Assembly: GCF_028640845.1 (NCBI RefSeq)
Contig: NC_080540.1
Coordinates: forward strand, 99,380,061-99,444,060
Length of the DNA: 64,000 nucleotides
Direction: 5' to 3'
Origin: Ahaetulla prasina
Taxonomy: Eukaryota > Chordata > Lepidosauria > Squamata > Colubridae
Each line of letters begins with the position of its first letter. Within the stretch, counting starts at the first letter, position 1. The notes under the pieces were generated by a model. It saw only the letters and a program-made list of their open reading frames with translations. It was not told where the DNA came from and searched no databases. Shown here piece by piece: positions 21,860 to 33,945 of the stretch. The position numbers and the translations under genes were made by a program.

Positions 21860-22128
21860 ATTCTATTCTATTCTATTCTATTCTATTCTATTCTATTCTA
21901 TTCTATTCTATTCTATTCTATTCTATTCTATTCTATTCTCTACAATCTGCTCCGCTCCGCTCCGTTCTGTTCTGTTCCGTTCCATTCCATTCTAGACTAC
22001 ACTCTACACTTTGCTCTGCTCCATTCCATTCCATTTCATTCCATTCCATTCTAGACTCTACACTGTATACTCCATTCCGTTCCGTTCCATTCTGTTCCAT
22101 TCCATTCCATTCCATCCTATTCTATTCT
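21860..22128. repeat. (ATTCT)n array grading into degenerate pentamers
   Basis: About 16 perfect ATTCT units to about 21939, followed by mixed TCCGC, TCTGT, TCCGT and TTCCA units and two related higher-order blocks containing TCTAGACTACACTC and TCTAGACTCTACAC. Open frames on both strands are repeat artefacts. Confidence 0.9.
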
Positions 22129-22194
22129 TGATGAATCCGTAGTCTGTCTTAATACAAGGCACCTTTATGAAAAAGAACCAGGAATTTTTAGAGT

Positions 22195-22580
22195 TTGGGC
22201 TCTTGATTCTTCATCCTCATCCTCTTCTATCCATTGTCTATCTATTGCAGGGTGAAGGCCTCTTCTGCATGTTTCCAATCAATACGGTCTTGAGCTTTCC
22301 TTTGCAAGTTGGGCCTGCAAGTCATCACTCCATCTTGTTTTAGGTCTCTTTCTTGGGTGCTTTTTATCAAGTGGAATCCATTCTGTGACTGCCTTAGTCT
22401 ACCTGCCATCAGTTGTTCTTGCTATGTGACCATTTCCATTTCAATTCTTTTATTCTCTTGATGGCATTGTATATTTTCATTTGTTCTCTAATCCGTTTGA
22501 AGGTCTTTCTATCTTGTCTTTTCTATCTATCTTGTCTTGAGATGCCAAGCATGTATCTTTCCATGCATTCTTGATTCTTA
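22195..22580 (-). mobile_element. Possible LINE ORF2 C-terminal fragment
   Basis: The minus strand encodes broken pieces resembling the C-terminal tail of RTE-type ORF2 proteins (basic KSTQERDLKQDG-like segment, then an acidic end). No intact frame; assignment is tentative. Confidence 0.35.
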
Positions 22581-23124
22581 TTACAATGAATTTCTATTTC
22601 AATAGCTCATCGGTTTAAAATATGAAATTAAATTGATTGCTTTTTCCAATCAATGTAATAATTGATCATAATTAAAATGGACAAATGTAATATATATTAC
22701 TATTTGGGAAATTAAATATAGTTTCCAATGACCCTAAAATATGTTGTTGCCTTATTTGTTAAATGTCTTGCCTTATTTTTTTCCCCCACCTTATGTAAAT
22801 TATGTAGGATAAAGGTACTTCCTACTGTGCAAACTGTGCATGCTTTGGAAATGATTCAGGAGAAGCTGCTTTGTCTCGTGTGCAGAGATGAGCAGTCACA
22901 TTTTTGCAGCCTAATAAAAAAAGTCTTTGCTTTAAAAGCTTTCTTTCCTTCAACTAACTACATTTTTAAGGCTCATGCAAAAGCCTGAAAAAGGAAATTT
23001 CTGTCATTAATAGCAGAGATGTTCAGTGTTCACAAGCGATCTGAAGCACTTCTTCCAAATAATATTCACGGTGTGCCCAGACCCACTGGAAACCAATTTT
23101 TCCTAATACAAATCTCTCAGACTA
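22581..23124. other. Intergenic, no gene recognised
   Basis: AT-rich sequence. The 86-codon frame at 22728-22988 has no recognisable domain. Confidence 0.4.
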
Positions 23125-23146
23125 CACACACACACACACACACACG
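23125..23146. repeat. (AC)n microsatellite
   Basis: About 11 AC units at the 5' edge of the CR1/L3 LINE. Confidence 0.9.
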
Positions 23147-24271
23147 AAATTGCTGAAGGAATAACAAATCACAAGCTTCCTAACAAACAAGAAGCAGCAG
23201 GTGAAGCTAAGCAAGATCACATCAAATACCTGTACAATTAGCACAGGGCCCCCCCAGGGCTGTGTGCTCTCCCCACTTCTCTCTGTATACCAATGACTGC
23301 ATCTCCAACGATCCATCTGTCAAGCTACTGAAGTTCGCAGATGACACAACAGTGATTGGTCTCATTCGAGACAATGACGAATCCGCATATAGACGAGAGG
23401 TCGAACGACTAGCCTTGTGGTGCAACCAAAACAATCTGGAACTGAACACACTCAAAACCGTAGAAATGGTGGTAGACTTTAGGAGAAACCCTTCCATACT
23501 TCCACCTCTCACAATACTAGACAACACAGTATCAACAGTAGAAACCTTCAAATTTCTAGGTTCTATCATATCGCAAGATCTAAAATGGACAGCTAACATC
23601 AAAAACATCATTAAAAAAGGACAACAAAGAATGTTCTTTCTGCGCCAACTCAGTAAGCTCAAACTGCCCAAGGAGCTGCTGATTCAGTTCTACAGAGGAA
23701 TTATTGAGTCTGTCATTTGCACCTCTATAACTGTCTGGTTCGGTTCTGCAACCCAACAAGAAAGACACAGACTTCAGAGGATAATTAGAACTGCAGAAAA
23801 AATAATTGCTACCAACCTGCCTTCCATTGAGGACCTGTATACTGCACGAATCAAGAAGAGGCCGTGAAAATATTTACAGATCCCTCACATCCAGGACATA
23901 AACTGTTTCAACTCCTACCCTCAAAACGACGCTATAGAGCACTGCACACCAGAACAACTAGACACAAAACAGTTTTTTCCCGAAGGCCATCACTCTGCTA
24001 AACAAATAATTCCCTCAACACTGTCAAACTATTTACTAAATCTGCACTACTATTAATCTTCTCATCGTTCCCATCACCAATCTCTTTCCACTTATGACTG
24101 TATGACTGTAACTTTGTTGCTGGCAATCCTTATGATTTATATTGATATATTGACCATCATTTGTGTTGTAAATGTTGTACCTTGATGAAGGTATCTTTTC
24201 TTTTATGTACACTGAGAGCATATGCACCAAGACAAATTCCTTGTGTGTCCAATCACACTTGGCCAATAAAA
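23147..24271 (+). mobile_element. CR1/L3-type LINE, 5'-truncated (Snk1-like)
   Basis: A 201-codon open frame (23262-23867) encodes the C-terminal half of an RT: GCVLSPL upstream, the catalytic FADDT box (residues about 26-30 of the frame), then LNTLKTVEMVVDF and FLGSIISQDLKW. The 3' UTR contains TGTACACTGAGAGCATATGC and ends in GGCCAATAAAAAATTCT, running straight into (ATTCT)n. There is no endonuclease domain, so the copy is inactive. Confidence 0.8.
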
Positions 24272-24321
24272 AATTCTATTCTATTCTATTCTATTCTATT
24301 CTATTCTATTCTATTCTATTA
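24272..24321. repeat. (ATTCT)n seeded by the LINE 3' end
   Basis: About ten ATTCT units in direct continuity with the LINE 3' terminus. Confidence 0.95.
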
Positions 24322-24981
24322 TTGCTTCTGGTTGTTGAATTCATCAATCACTATTTCTATCCCCCCTTACACTGCACATGCATATAGTTATATCAAAATC
24401 GCAGTATTTTATATAAGAAAAGCTCTTTTACTGGATAATTAATGTTTAACTCCAAGTTATCAATGGAAATAAAGGTATATGAGTAATAATAACTGACTGC
24501 TCTGAGTTTATTTGCAGATCCTGTGAAATGAAAGTAGATATAAAGCAGTGACTCGATATTTTTTTTTTTCAAAATCTAATGGCTGAGATAGTAGCTTGGG
24601 CACACATTTGCAGATCTTTATGAACAAAATCTGGATAATAGGATTTAAAGGGACTTGTTGGCTTAATCTAATACTGATTTAGCCCCCAAATCTCTATTTT
24701 AGCTGAAAGGGAAGGAATATAAATTTATCAATTAACAATTACTGCCATAATTATGATTCATGGCTGCGAATTTCACATTTGCATGCAACGTGATCATTCC
24801 AAATATAATAAGGGGTGAGGTTGGGGAAAGATAACTGCATCATTTCCATAGATGGACTTTGATACCTTGGATGTATTCAACAGCTTTTCAAAAGTCTTAT
24901 ACAGCTAAGCTCATATTAGCAGCAGCAGCAATAACTCTTCATTGTTTCAACACGGCAGCTAACATGAGCTAATCAATCAAT
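24322..24981. other. Intergenic, no gene recognised
   Basis: AT-rich sequence without open frames of note or recognised repeats. Confidence 0.4.
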
Positions 24982-24989
24982 GTTGGGAT

Positions 24990-25224
24990 CAGAGGTGGTA
25001 TTCAGCAGGTTCTGACCAGTTCTGGAGAACCGGTGGTGGAAATTTTGAGTAGTTCAGAGAACCAGTAAATACCACCTCTGATTGGCCCCACCCCCATCTA
25101 TTCTCTGCCTCCCAAGTCGCAGCTGATCGGGAGGAAATGGGGATTTTGCAGTAACCTTCCCCTGCCCCACCCACCAAGCCACGCCCACAGAACCAGTAGT
25201 AAAAAAATTTGAATCCCACCACTG
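24990..25224. mobile_element. hAT MITE, ACCGGTAGT family
   Basis: Ends CAGAGGTGGTATTCAGC and GAATCCCACCACTG. Target duplication GTTGGGAT (24982-24989) versus CTTGGGAT (25225-25232), 7 of 8. Confidence 0.88.
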
Positions 25225-25232
25225 CTTGGGAT

Positions 25233-26065
25233 CAAATAGCTGAAGAACTGTAAGTTCCCTACTGCTGATTGATTGATTGATTGGAATTTGTCAAATAAAA
25301 ACGAGAGAACAAGAATAAGAGAATAAAAATACAATGACAGGGACAATAGGCATGTTAGTGCACTATATAACTCAATTTCTTTCATGCTGGGCTAAACAGG
25401 GCTTTAGTCTGAGCTACATTCTCCTGTCCTCTGACTTAGTTAATATTTTTGCTTTTCTGTTGTCTTTCCTCCCGTGCAAATCCAAACAATGCCAATTTGG
25501 TGCACTGAGTAAAGTGCTGAACAAGAAACCAGAACATTTTGAGTTCTTAGGCATGAAAGCCAGCTGGATGATTTTGAGCCGCACATCCTCTCTCAGCCTG
25601 GCCCAATCCACCTCTTTGAAAAACTAGAAGGAGAGACTAGAAGATACAAACCTAATAATGCTGCATAGAAACGAAATGGGGGAAGGATGCAATCCTTATT
25701 GGTTAAAGACGCCAAGTTTGTCTGCTGCAAATCTGACAGTCCAAGTTCAAGAGCCAAGTGCTGAGCAATGGGGGTGTGAGCTCCTGTTACTTGCCCCATC
25801 TCCTACCCACCTAGCAGTTCAAAAGCATACAAATGCGAGTAGATAAATAGGTACCACTTTGGTGGGAAGGGAACAGTGTGCCATAGGCCTCAGCATATAT
25901 TGTTTTCTTCCTATGAAATCAAAGTTCATCCATTTCCAAAATGATGACCCCATTTTTAACAGTTGCCAATGGCTTGTAAAAATCACCTGGTACCTCCTTC
26001 ACACTGCTAATTGTTTCAGGCTTTGTTGTACAATTTTATTGTCATTTTATGTTTGATATACTGTT
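25233..26065. other. Intergenic, no gene recognised
   Basis: No domain in the open frames at 25334-25627 or 25593-25799, no splice-bounded exon and no clear repeat. Confidence 0.4.
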
Positions 26066-26070
26066 CTATT

Positions 26071-26225
26071 GTTGGGAATGGATATTTTGCAATATCCTTC
26101 CCCTGGAGTGGGGAGGGAATGGAGTTTTTGCAGTACCCTTCCCCTGCCATACCCACCAAGCCACACCAAGTTCATCAAGCCACGCCCACAGAACCGGTAG
26201 TAAAAAAAATTGGATTTCACCACTG
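26071..26225. mobile_element. hAT MITE, left-truncated
   Basis: Retains the core CCACGCCCACAGAACCGGTA and the right end GGATTTCACCACTG. The left terminus is missing. Confidence 0.7.
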
Positions 26226-26765
26226 ATAAAACCTCATTATAGAAAGTTGATTAGGGTTAAATAATAGGAGAAATATTTATGTCAGTGGAATTTTTTTTAA
26301 AAAATAAACTTATAAGCATATAAACATTTTCATGCGGACTTTCTGTAGCCCAAAAGGTCAGAATGTTTTCAACCTTGCTACATTTGCCTGGACTGGACAA
26401 GTTTTGGGCTGTCGTGCTCCTTTGTTGGTGCTGTTATTCCTATTCTCTTCGAAGCTCTGAGTTTGGTTTGAAAAGGAATAGGAATCCAGAGATTGTAACA
26501 TAAGGCTGGAGATGGAACGATAATAAAAACAACAGCAATTGCTCTCCCTCCCAAAGGGAGACAAAGATTCAGGTGTTTGTGGTATAAATGCTCTGTTGAG
26601 GGCTAATCAAATAGCACATGACTTGTTTATAGGCAAGCAAAATTGTGAGGTAGAGATGAGAAAGACTACAGAGTTGACATTTTTTTGTTACACAAGGTGA
26701 CCAGAAGTCTGGAAGTCACTACATGGCCACAGAAATATAAAGAACTATGTGATTCTTTGCTAGTA
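26226..26765. other. Intergenic, no gene recognised
   Basis: AT-rich, no recognised feature. Confidence 0.4.
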
Positions 26766-26811
26766 CAGGTAGTCCTCAACTTACAACTATTCTTTTAGGA
26801 ACTGTTTGAAG

Positions 26812-29800
26812 CAGTGGTGAAATCCAATTTTTTTTACTACCGGTTCTGTGGGTGTGGCTTGGTGGGCGTGGTGGGCGTGGTTTGGTGGGCTTGGCAGGGG
26901 AAGGATACTGCAAAATGTCCATTCCCACCCCACTCCAAGGGAAGGATATTGCAAAATGTCAGCCAGAGGTGGAATTTACCGGTTCTCCGAACTACTCAAA
27001 ATTTCCGCTACCGGTTATTTATTTATTTATTTATTTAATCATATTTATATACCGCCCTATCTCCCAAGGGACTCAGGGCGGTTTACAGGCACTAAAAACA
27101 GATAAATAGAATATAAATACAATATAAAACATTTAAAAAACTTATTCTAAAGCCCGTCCAATTAAAAATAGAAATAAAACCCAATTTAAAACCCAAAATT
27201 TAAAATCTAGCTCAGTCCTGCACAATTAAATAAGTATGTTTTAAGCCCGCGGCGGAAGGTCCGAAGGTCCGAAAGCTGACAAAGTCCGGGGGGTAGATCG
27301 TTCCAGAGGGTGGGAGCCCCCACAGAAGGCCCTTCCTGGGCGTCGCCAGGCGACATTGCCTCGCTGACGGCACGCTGAGGGGACCCTCTCTGTGAGAGCG
27401 CACGGACGGTGGGAGGTATTCGGTCGCAGTAGGCGGTCCCGTAAATAACCCGCCCAATGCCATGGGCGCTTTAAAGGTGGTCACCAAAACCTTGAAGCGC
27501 ACCGGAAGGCCACAGGAAGCCAGTGCAGTCTGCGCAGGATAGGTGTCATATGGGAGCCACGAGGGCTCCATCTATCACCAGCGCAGCTGCATTCTGGACT
27601 AACTGTAGCCTCGGATGCCCCTCAAGGAGCCCCATGTAGAGAGCATTGCAGTAATCCAGGCGAGGCGTCACGAGTGCGTGGTAACCGTGGATAGGGCATC
27701 CCGGTCCAGAAAGGCGCAACTGGCGTACCAGGCGAACCTGGTAGAACGCTCTCCTGGAGCGGCCGTCAAATGCTCTTCTAGAGACAGCCGTTCATCCAGG
27801 AGGGCGCCTAAGTTGCGGACCCTCTCCATCGGGGCCAATGACTCGCCACCGATGTTCAGCAGCGGTTAGCTGACTGTACCGGGATGCCGGCATCCACAGC
27901 CACTCTGTCTTGGCGGGATTGAGCTTGAGCCTGTTTCTCCCCATCCAGACCCGTACGGCCTCCAGACACGGGACAGCACTTGATAACCGTTGGGGTGGTT
28001 CGGTGTGAAAATACAGCTGAGTATCATCCGCATACAGCTGATACTTCACACGAAACCACTGATGATCTCACCCAGCGGTTTCATGTAGATGTTAAACAGA
28101 AGGCGAGAGAATCGACCCCTGCGGCACCCACAAGTGAGGCGCCTCGGGGCGACCTCTGCCCCCCTGTCAACACCGACTGCGACCGGTCGGAGAGATAGGA
28201 GGAGAACCACCGATAAACGGTGCCTCCCACTCCCAATCCCCCCAACCGGCGCAGCAGGATACCATGGTCGATGGTATCGAAAGCCGCTGAGAGGTCTAAT
28301 AGGACCAGGGCAGAGGAACAACCCCTATCCCTGGCCCTCCAGAGATCATCTACCAACGCGACCAAAGCCGTCTCCGTGCTGTAACGGGTCGGAAACCGGA
28401 CTGGAACAGGTCTAGATAGACAGTTTCATCCAGGTGCAAGGGAAGCTGATATGCCACCATACTCTCTACAACCTTCGCCGCAAAGCGAAGGTTGGAGACC
28501 GGACGATAATTACCTAAAACAGCCGGGTCCAGGGAAGGCTTCTTAAGGAGGGGCCTCACCACCGCCTCTTTCAAGGCGGCCGGGAAGACACCCTCCACCA
28601 AAGAAGCGATCGTAATCGCCTGGAGCCAGCCTCGTGTCACCTCCCGAGTGGCCAGCACCAGCCAGGAGGGGCACGGGTCCAGTAAACACGTGGTGGCATT
28701 CAACCTACCCAGCAACCTGTCCATGTCCTCGGGAGCCACAGGGTCAAACTCATCCCAAATAATGTCGCCAAGACCACCCTCGAGCGTCTCACCCGCATCA
28801 CCGCAATCTTGGTCCAGACCATCCCGAAGCTGAGCGATTTTATCGTATAGATAACCGTTAAACTCCTCAGCCCGTCCCTGCAACGGGTCATCCCGCTCCC
28901 CTGATGAAGGAGGGAGCGAGTCACCAAACAGGGCGGCGGGCGGTTATCTGCCGATGCAATGAGGAGGAGGCGTAGCTACGCCTCGCTTCCCTCAATGCCA
29001 CTAGGTAAGTCCTAGTATAGGACTTCACTAGTGTCCGATCAGCTTCCGAACGGCTAGACCTCCAGGAACTCTCTAGGCGTCTTCTCCGGCGCTTCATCCC
29101 CCTCAGCTCCTCGGAGAACCAAGGAGCCGGTTGGGCCCTGCGCCGGGTCAGAGGCCGCAAAGGCACGACTCGGTCTAAGGCCCCCGCCGCGGCCCGTTCC
29201 CAGGCCGCAACAAGTTCCTCGGCCGAGCCGTGAGCCAGACCCTCAGGAAATGGCCCAAGCTCCGTCCGGAACCCATCCGGGTCCATCAGGCGCCTGGGAC
29301 GGAACCAACGAATCGGCTCCGTCTCCCTGCGGTGGTGAATGGCGGTCAGAAAGTCCAGGCGAAGAAGAGAGTGATCTGACCATGACAAAGGTTCAGTGAC
29401 TATTTCCTTTAAGTCCAGATCTCTCAACCACTGACCAGAGAGAAAAATCAGGTCCAGAGTGCCACCCCCAATGTGAGTAGGGCCATCAATTACCTGGGTC
29501 AGGTCCAAGGCCGTCATGGAAGCCGTGAACTCCCGAGCCGCTGTCGATGACGGGCCGGAAGATGGCAAGTTAAAGTCCCCCATGACTAAAAGTCTGGGGG
29601 TCTCAACTGCCACCCCGGCCAGCACCTCCAGGAGCTCGGGCAGGGCAGCTGTCACGTAGCAAGGAGCCAGGTACGCGATCAGCAAACCCATCTGACACCT
29701 ATGACCCCATCTCACAAAGAGGGATTCGCACCCGGCAATCTGAGGCACAGTGGTCTCCCTCGGCTCTAGACTCTCTCTAATCACAACCGCCACCCCACCA

Positions 29801-30193
29801 CCCCTACCCTGGGCCCTCGGTTGATGGAATGCATGGAAACCCGGCGGGCACATCTCCACGAGGAGCACACCCCCTTCCGTGCCCAACCAGGTCTCTGTAA
29901 TGCCTATAAGGTCCGCGGAACCCCCCTGAATAAGATCACAAACAAGGGGGGCTTTGTTCACCACGGACCGAGCATTGCACAACATCAACCGAAGGCCCGG
30001 GCTCTGAGGATCCTGACCATCCGGGGAACGGGAGAAGTCCAAGGGGTCGGAGCGCGTGATCGCTTTCAGACATCGAGCACGCGCTCCCGAAACTTGGTAT
30101 GACCCCTTGCTTCCGCCATATCTGCCTCTCCCACTTACCGTGTCAATAGAACCTTCTCCAGAACCTGTCAGAAATTGCTGGATTTCACCCCTG
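26812..30193. mobile_element. hAT MITE interrupted by an L2
   Basis: Left end CAGTGGTGAAATCC and right end GGATTTCACCCCTG, with a perfect 8-base duplication GTTTGAAG (26804-26811 and 30194-30201). Element sequence runs to about 27016, is interrupted by the L2, and resumes with CTCCAGAACCTGTC near 30164. Confidence 0.9.
27017..30163 (-). mobile_element. L2 LINE with endonuclease and RT remnants
   Basis: On the minus strand a 373-codon frame (30042-28921) encodes an APE-type endonuclease: [11 protein letters not shown], then ITETWLG, a GDFN motif and [10 protein letters not shown]. Frameshifted frames follow with RT motifs: YRPVSNL and FQSGFRP (28883-28350), LLDLSAAFDTIDHG carrying a catalytic Asp (28365-28081), and YADDTQLY (about 28035). 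The 3' end has the L2 hairpin (ACCGCCC...GGGCGGT) and a (TAAA)n tail at 27017. Frameshifts make it inactive, but it is the most complete LINE here at about 3.1 kb. Confidence 0.88.
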
Positions 30194-30596
30194 GTTTGAA
30201 GTTACAATGGCCCTGAAAAAAAGTGCTTATGACCATTTTTCACTTACAACCACTGTAGCATCCCTGTGGTCACGTGAAAAAAAATTCGGACACTTGGCAA
30301 TTGAGCTGTATTTATGAGGGTTGCATTGTCCTGAGGTCACGTGATTACCCTTTGCGGACCTTCTGACAAGCAAAGTCAATGAGGAGGTGAGATTCACTTA
30401 ACCGTGATACTAACTTAAGTGCAGTGAGTCACTTACCTGTGCCTGGCAAGAAAGGTTGTAAAATGGGGCAAAATTCACTTAACAACTGTCTTGCTTAGCA
30501 ACAGACATGTTGGGTTCAGTTGTGGTCTTAAATCGAGGACTACCTATATCTAGGGGTCACTCAGATTTCAGCTGCTTCAATTTGTTACCTCCTAAT

Positions 30597-30827
30597 CAGT
30601 GGTGGTATTCAGCCAGTTCTATCCGGTTCAGGTGAGCTGGTAGCAGTGGCTGTGGGAGTCTCTGGCCACCCACCTATACGTCATCACGTCCCATTTTTGA
30701 CACTCTGTGCATGCGCGGAAGGTCCTGTGCATGCGCAGAGGTGTTGCATGCGAGCGAAGCAAGCGTGTGCACACGCGCACTCACATTTGCAAACCGGTAG
30801 CGAAGGTAAGTCAATATCACCCCTCTG
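30597..30827. mobile_element. hAT MITE variant with GCATGCGC-rich core
   Basis: Starts CAGTGGTGGTATTCAGCC and ends AATATCACCCCTCTG. The core holds repeated TGCATGCGC-type motifs and an AAACCGGTAGCG segment. No clear target duplication was found. Confidence 0.6.
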
Positions 30828-31771
30828 CCTAACATATTTTCCCCGTCACCTTTAACCAACTTACCTGGGAATAGGTATTTATAGGATTGAACTGCTACTG
30901 AGATTTTATCTGAAGTTGTTGGTTTTCTCCCTGTTTGCATATAAGCTGTGGTTGCACTTTTCTGCACTCTACTTGTCTATACTTACCAAAAAAAAAAGAT
31001 AAGGAAAGTTGCTTGATTCCCAGCTAGAAGGCCAGATGGAATAAGAAGCAAGGGATGATTTTGGCCACTAGAAGGTGCTCTTTCACCTTGCAGGAAATGT
31101 TTCAAAGTGTTTAAAATGCTTTCAACTGGGGGGAAAAATGAGAGATCAGATGAGTTTCAAACTGCAGAGGCCTGACTCTGATAGATAATAAGGCTGCATT
31201 ACACATCCAGGGCCCCAGGCTCAAGCAGAATTAATGTCTCTGAAGAAGTTCTTGGCTTTCAAATAACTGAAATAGTCAACATCTGCAGAATCTCTAAATT
31301 AGGGTTATCAGATCTAGGAGCCAAACATCTTATAATCCAGTAGAGGGAAGCAAGCAGAGTTTTCTATACCCTCTCCCCTATTACTATTTGTGTGCTTTAT
31401 GGTCTCACAAGTGTCTAGCCCCTTAGGCTGTTCCAAAGTGGACTTAACAAATTACAATTTGGGGCTGAATAGTTTGATAATGGAGCCAGGTTGGTACTCA
31501 ATCTGGACTATGGACACCACAAGTCCTTGCTGGCCAGCCTGTGTCAGGACAGGTGCATCGCTGTCTGCTGTTTTCTTTTACACGTTGCTCGTCTCTCAGT
31601 AGTCCTTGTTCTTTCCCTTTGCTTTTCTAGACATTTTCAAACATGAATATCTCCCTATGCCCCTTCCGAAATTCTCTTGTTTGAGACTTACTCAAGACTT
31701 TTCTATTCTCCCCATTATACCATTTTTGTTTTGATAAAATGGTTATTAAAAGAAAGAAAAGATGTTCCTTC
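30828..31771. other. Intergenic, no gene recognised
   Basis: Mixed-composition sequence. The 70-codon frame at 31390-31602 has no recognisable domain. Confidence 0.4.
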
Positions 31772-31779
31772 ATTCAATA

Positions 31780-32033
31780 AAGTGGTGGGTTTCAGCAGGT
31801 TCTGACCAGTTCTGGAGAACCGGTAGCAGAAATTTTGAGTAGTTCGGAGAACCGGTGGTAAAAATTCTGACTGGCCCTGCTCCCATCTATTCTCTGCCTC
31901 CCAAGTCCCAGCTGATTGGGAGGAAATGGGGATTTTGCAGTAACCTTCCCCTGCCACGCCCACCAAGCCATGCTACATCCAGCAAGCCACGCCCACAGAA
32001 CTGGTAATAAAAAAAAATTGAAACCCACTACTG
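31780..32033. mobile_element. hAT MITE, ACCGGTAGT family
   Basis: Left end AAGTGGTGGGTTTCAGC (first base mutated) and right end GAAACCCACTACTG. Target duplication ATTCAATA (31772-31779) versus ATTCAATC (32034-32041). Confidence 0.88.
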
Positions 32034-32041
32034 ATTCAATC

Positions 32042-32708
32042 GTAGGTCCATCAAAATGGCGGGGCAGTGAAGAATTCATTTCACAGAAGCGAAGGAGTTG
32101 CATTTGTCAAAGCTTCCTAGTTTTGTTCCAGTGTGACTATGTTTCAATGCAAAGATATTTTTTTTAAAAGGAAAGGGAACCGTTGCAGTATGGTGGGCAC
32201 AGAGAAGGAGAAAGAACAAATCAGTGTATAGTATGCTTCACCCCCACTGGAAGATGAAAGGATGCAACAGAAGACAGAAGTGTGCTAACAGAAAAGGTGG
32301 GGACAATATGGTGGCAAGGGGATTACTAGATTCCATGTTCCGTATGGGCTATTGTTGGATCAATTGGAAGAAATGGAAGCTACTGACCAGCTGAGAACAC
32401 AGCAGCTCAGCAGGCTAGGAGCAAAAAGCCATGTGGGGCGGTAACCACCCATTGGAGAGATGAATGTGTGCCTGATGCTTTAGTCAGTTGAAGTGGAAAT
32501 GTTGTTAGATTGATGTCAAGCCCAAAGATAACGCAGTGAATTCTTATCAAGTCCAATTCTTTATTGGTTTACATCTAATCTCCGAGGGACATGGGTAGTT
32601 CAAACATGTGAAAAATAAATGGATTAAATAATGGAGAAAACCTTGCCAGACTAAAGTTATAACCTTCTAACCCAACAGTTAAAATCTAAGAAATTCTAGG
32701 ATGTGGCC
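32042..32708. other. Intergenic, no gene recognised
   Basis: No open frame or repeat of note. Confidence 0.4.
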
Positions 32709-33112
32709 CAGGGGTGGGCTGCTAGAGGTTCTCAGGGGTTCGGGAGAACCTCTAGCTAAGACTCTGTGCAGTTTGGAGAACTCCCAAATCCCACTCCTGG
32801 CTGGCCCCACTCACCCTGTCCCACCCCTCCCAGAAGTCTCCTCATGGCCCGTTTTGGATGTAGATAAGTGCAGGGCACACATAGAGGCTCGAGGAGGGCA
32901 AAAAACAGGCCTACCAAAAGTTCGGGAAGGCCGGGAATGGGCCCGTTTCCAGCCTACAAGAGGCCTCCACAGCCTGGGGAGGCGGTTTTCGCCCTCCCAG
33001 AGGCTCAATAAAAGCCTCTGGAGCCCAGGCCACATTTGGTGTATAAGACGCACCCAAATTTTCACCCCCTTTTAGGGGGGAAAAAGGTGCATCTTATACC
33101 CTGAAAAATACG
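32709..33112. mobile_element. Probable DNA-transposon-derived repeat(s)
   Basis: Starts CAGGGGTGGGCTGCTAG, a hAT-like terminus, and ends with GGTGTATAAGACGCACCC...GGTGCATCTTATACC...AAAAATACGG, a motif seen in many reptile DNA-element repeats. It may be two elements abutted. The 124-codon frame across it (32701-33075) is not a gene by any visible domain. Confidence 0.5.
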
Positions 33113-33691
33113 GTAGATCCAATCCATGCTTTACATACTGGCACCTTTGTCCTTCAGTTAAACGAAAGTCACTTAAAATAATGTGTAAATGATAGTGGGT
33201 GTTTGAAAGTAGGATGTTGCAAAACAGTTAATAACTGACCATATGGTAGCTTGGAACTGCATTCTTTTAGAACTATATGTGGAAAAAACCAAGAATCTCA
33301 AGGCACAATGCTTTGCTTCATTCCAGTTTTGGTGCTAGCTGATGTGGGTGGCATCGCCAGGCTCTGCAGATAGCATTTTAAATGATTCATGAGAAAACAT
33401 GCAGAAAACTAGATTGGCATGGAATTTGCTATCCCCATTACCCATCCTAACCCTCTCCTGCCTCCATAGTCTCTATTCACAGGCAATGCAGACACTTGAC
33501 TTTCCTCAAAGAAATGAGGGGTAAAACCTCATAGATTTTACTCCATCCTGAGGCTGACCTTGAACAGTATTAGAGGAAGCGGGAAATTCTGTATTAATGT
33601 CAGGACTGCTAAGGGCAAGTCACACCCACCCCATTCAAGGGCTACTGACAAAATGAATATCATTATAAACCTCTAGAAATCATTTACTTAA
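33113..33691. other. Intergenic, no gene recognised
   Basis: No open frame or repeat of note. Confidence 0.4.
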
Positions 33692-33945
33692 GAGCCATGG
33701 TGGCGCAGCGGTTAGAGTGCAGTACTGCAGGCTACTTCTGCTGACTGCCAGCTATTGGCAGTTCAGCAGTTTGAGTCTCACCGGCTCAAGGTTGACTCAG
33801 CTTTCCATCCTTCCAAGGTCAGTAAAATGAGGACCCAGATTGTTGGGGGCAATATGCTGACTCTGTAAATCGCTTAGAGAGGGATGTAAAGCACCGTGAA
33901 GCGGTATATAAGTCTAAGTTGCTGTTGCTATTGCTACTGAACTCT
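33692..33945 (+). mobile_element. Sauria-type SINE, near full length
   Basis: Head GAGCCATGGTGGCGCAGCGG (A-box region), B-box-like AGTTTGAGTCT, body with GAGGACCCAGATTGTTGGGG, and tail GAAGCGGTATATAAGTCTAA followed by TTGCTGTTGCTATTGC. The tail is the part shared with Bov-B LINEs in this family. Confidence 0.85.

Larger units (their letters stand above)
26766..30546. mobile_element. Tigger/mariner-like MITE hosting a nested hAT MITE and L2
   Basis: Left end TA|CAGGTAGTCCTCAACTTAC (26766) and right end TCGAGGACTACCTA|TA (30546, last base mutated) form inverted repeats with TA duplications. The element body resumes at 30202 directly after the inner hAT target duplication. A complete uninterrupted relative is at 44491-44863. 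The CAGGTAGTCC end and TA target fit the Tc1/mariner superfamily, possibly pogo/Tigger. Confidence 0.8.

Noticed and set aside
21841..22131. Open frames of Ser/Phe/His-rich protein on both strands
   Set aside because: Pure product of pentanucleotide repeats.
33692..33780. tRNA gene
   Set aside because: A- and B-box-like motifs belong to a Sauria-type SINE head; no full cloverleaf with anticodon arm can be drawn with confidence.
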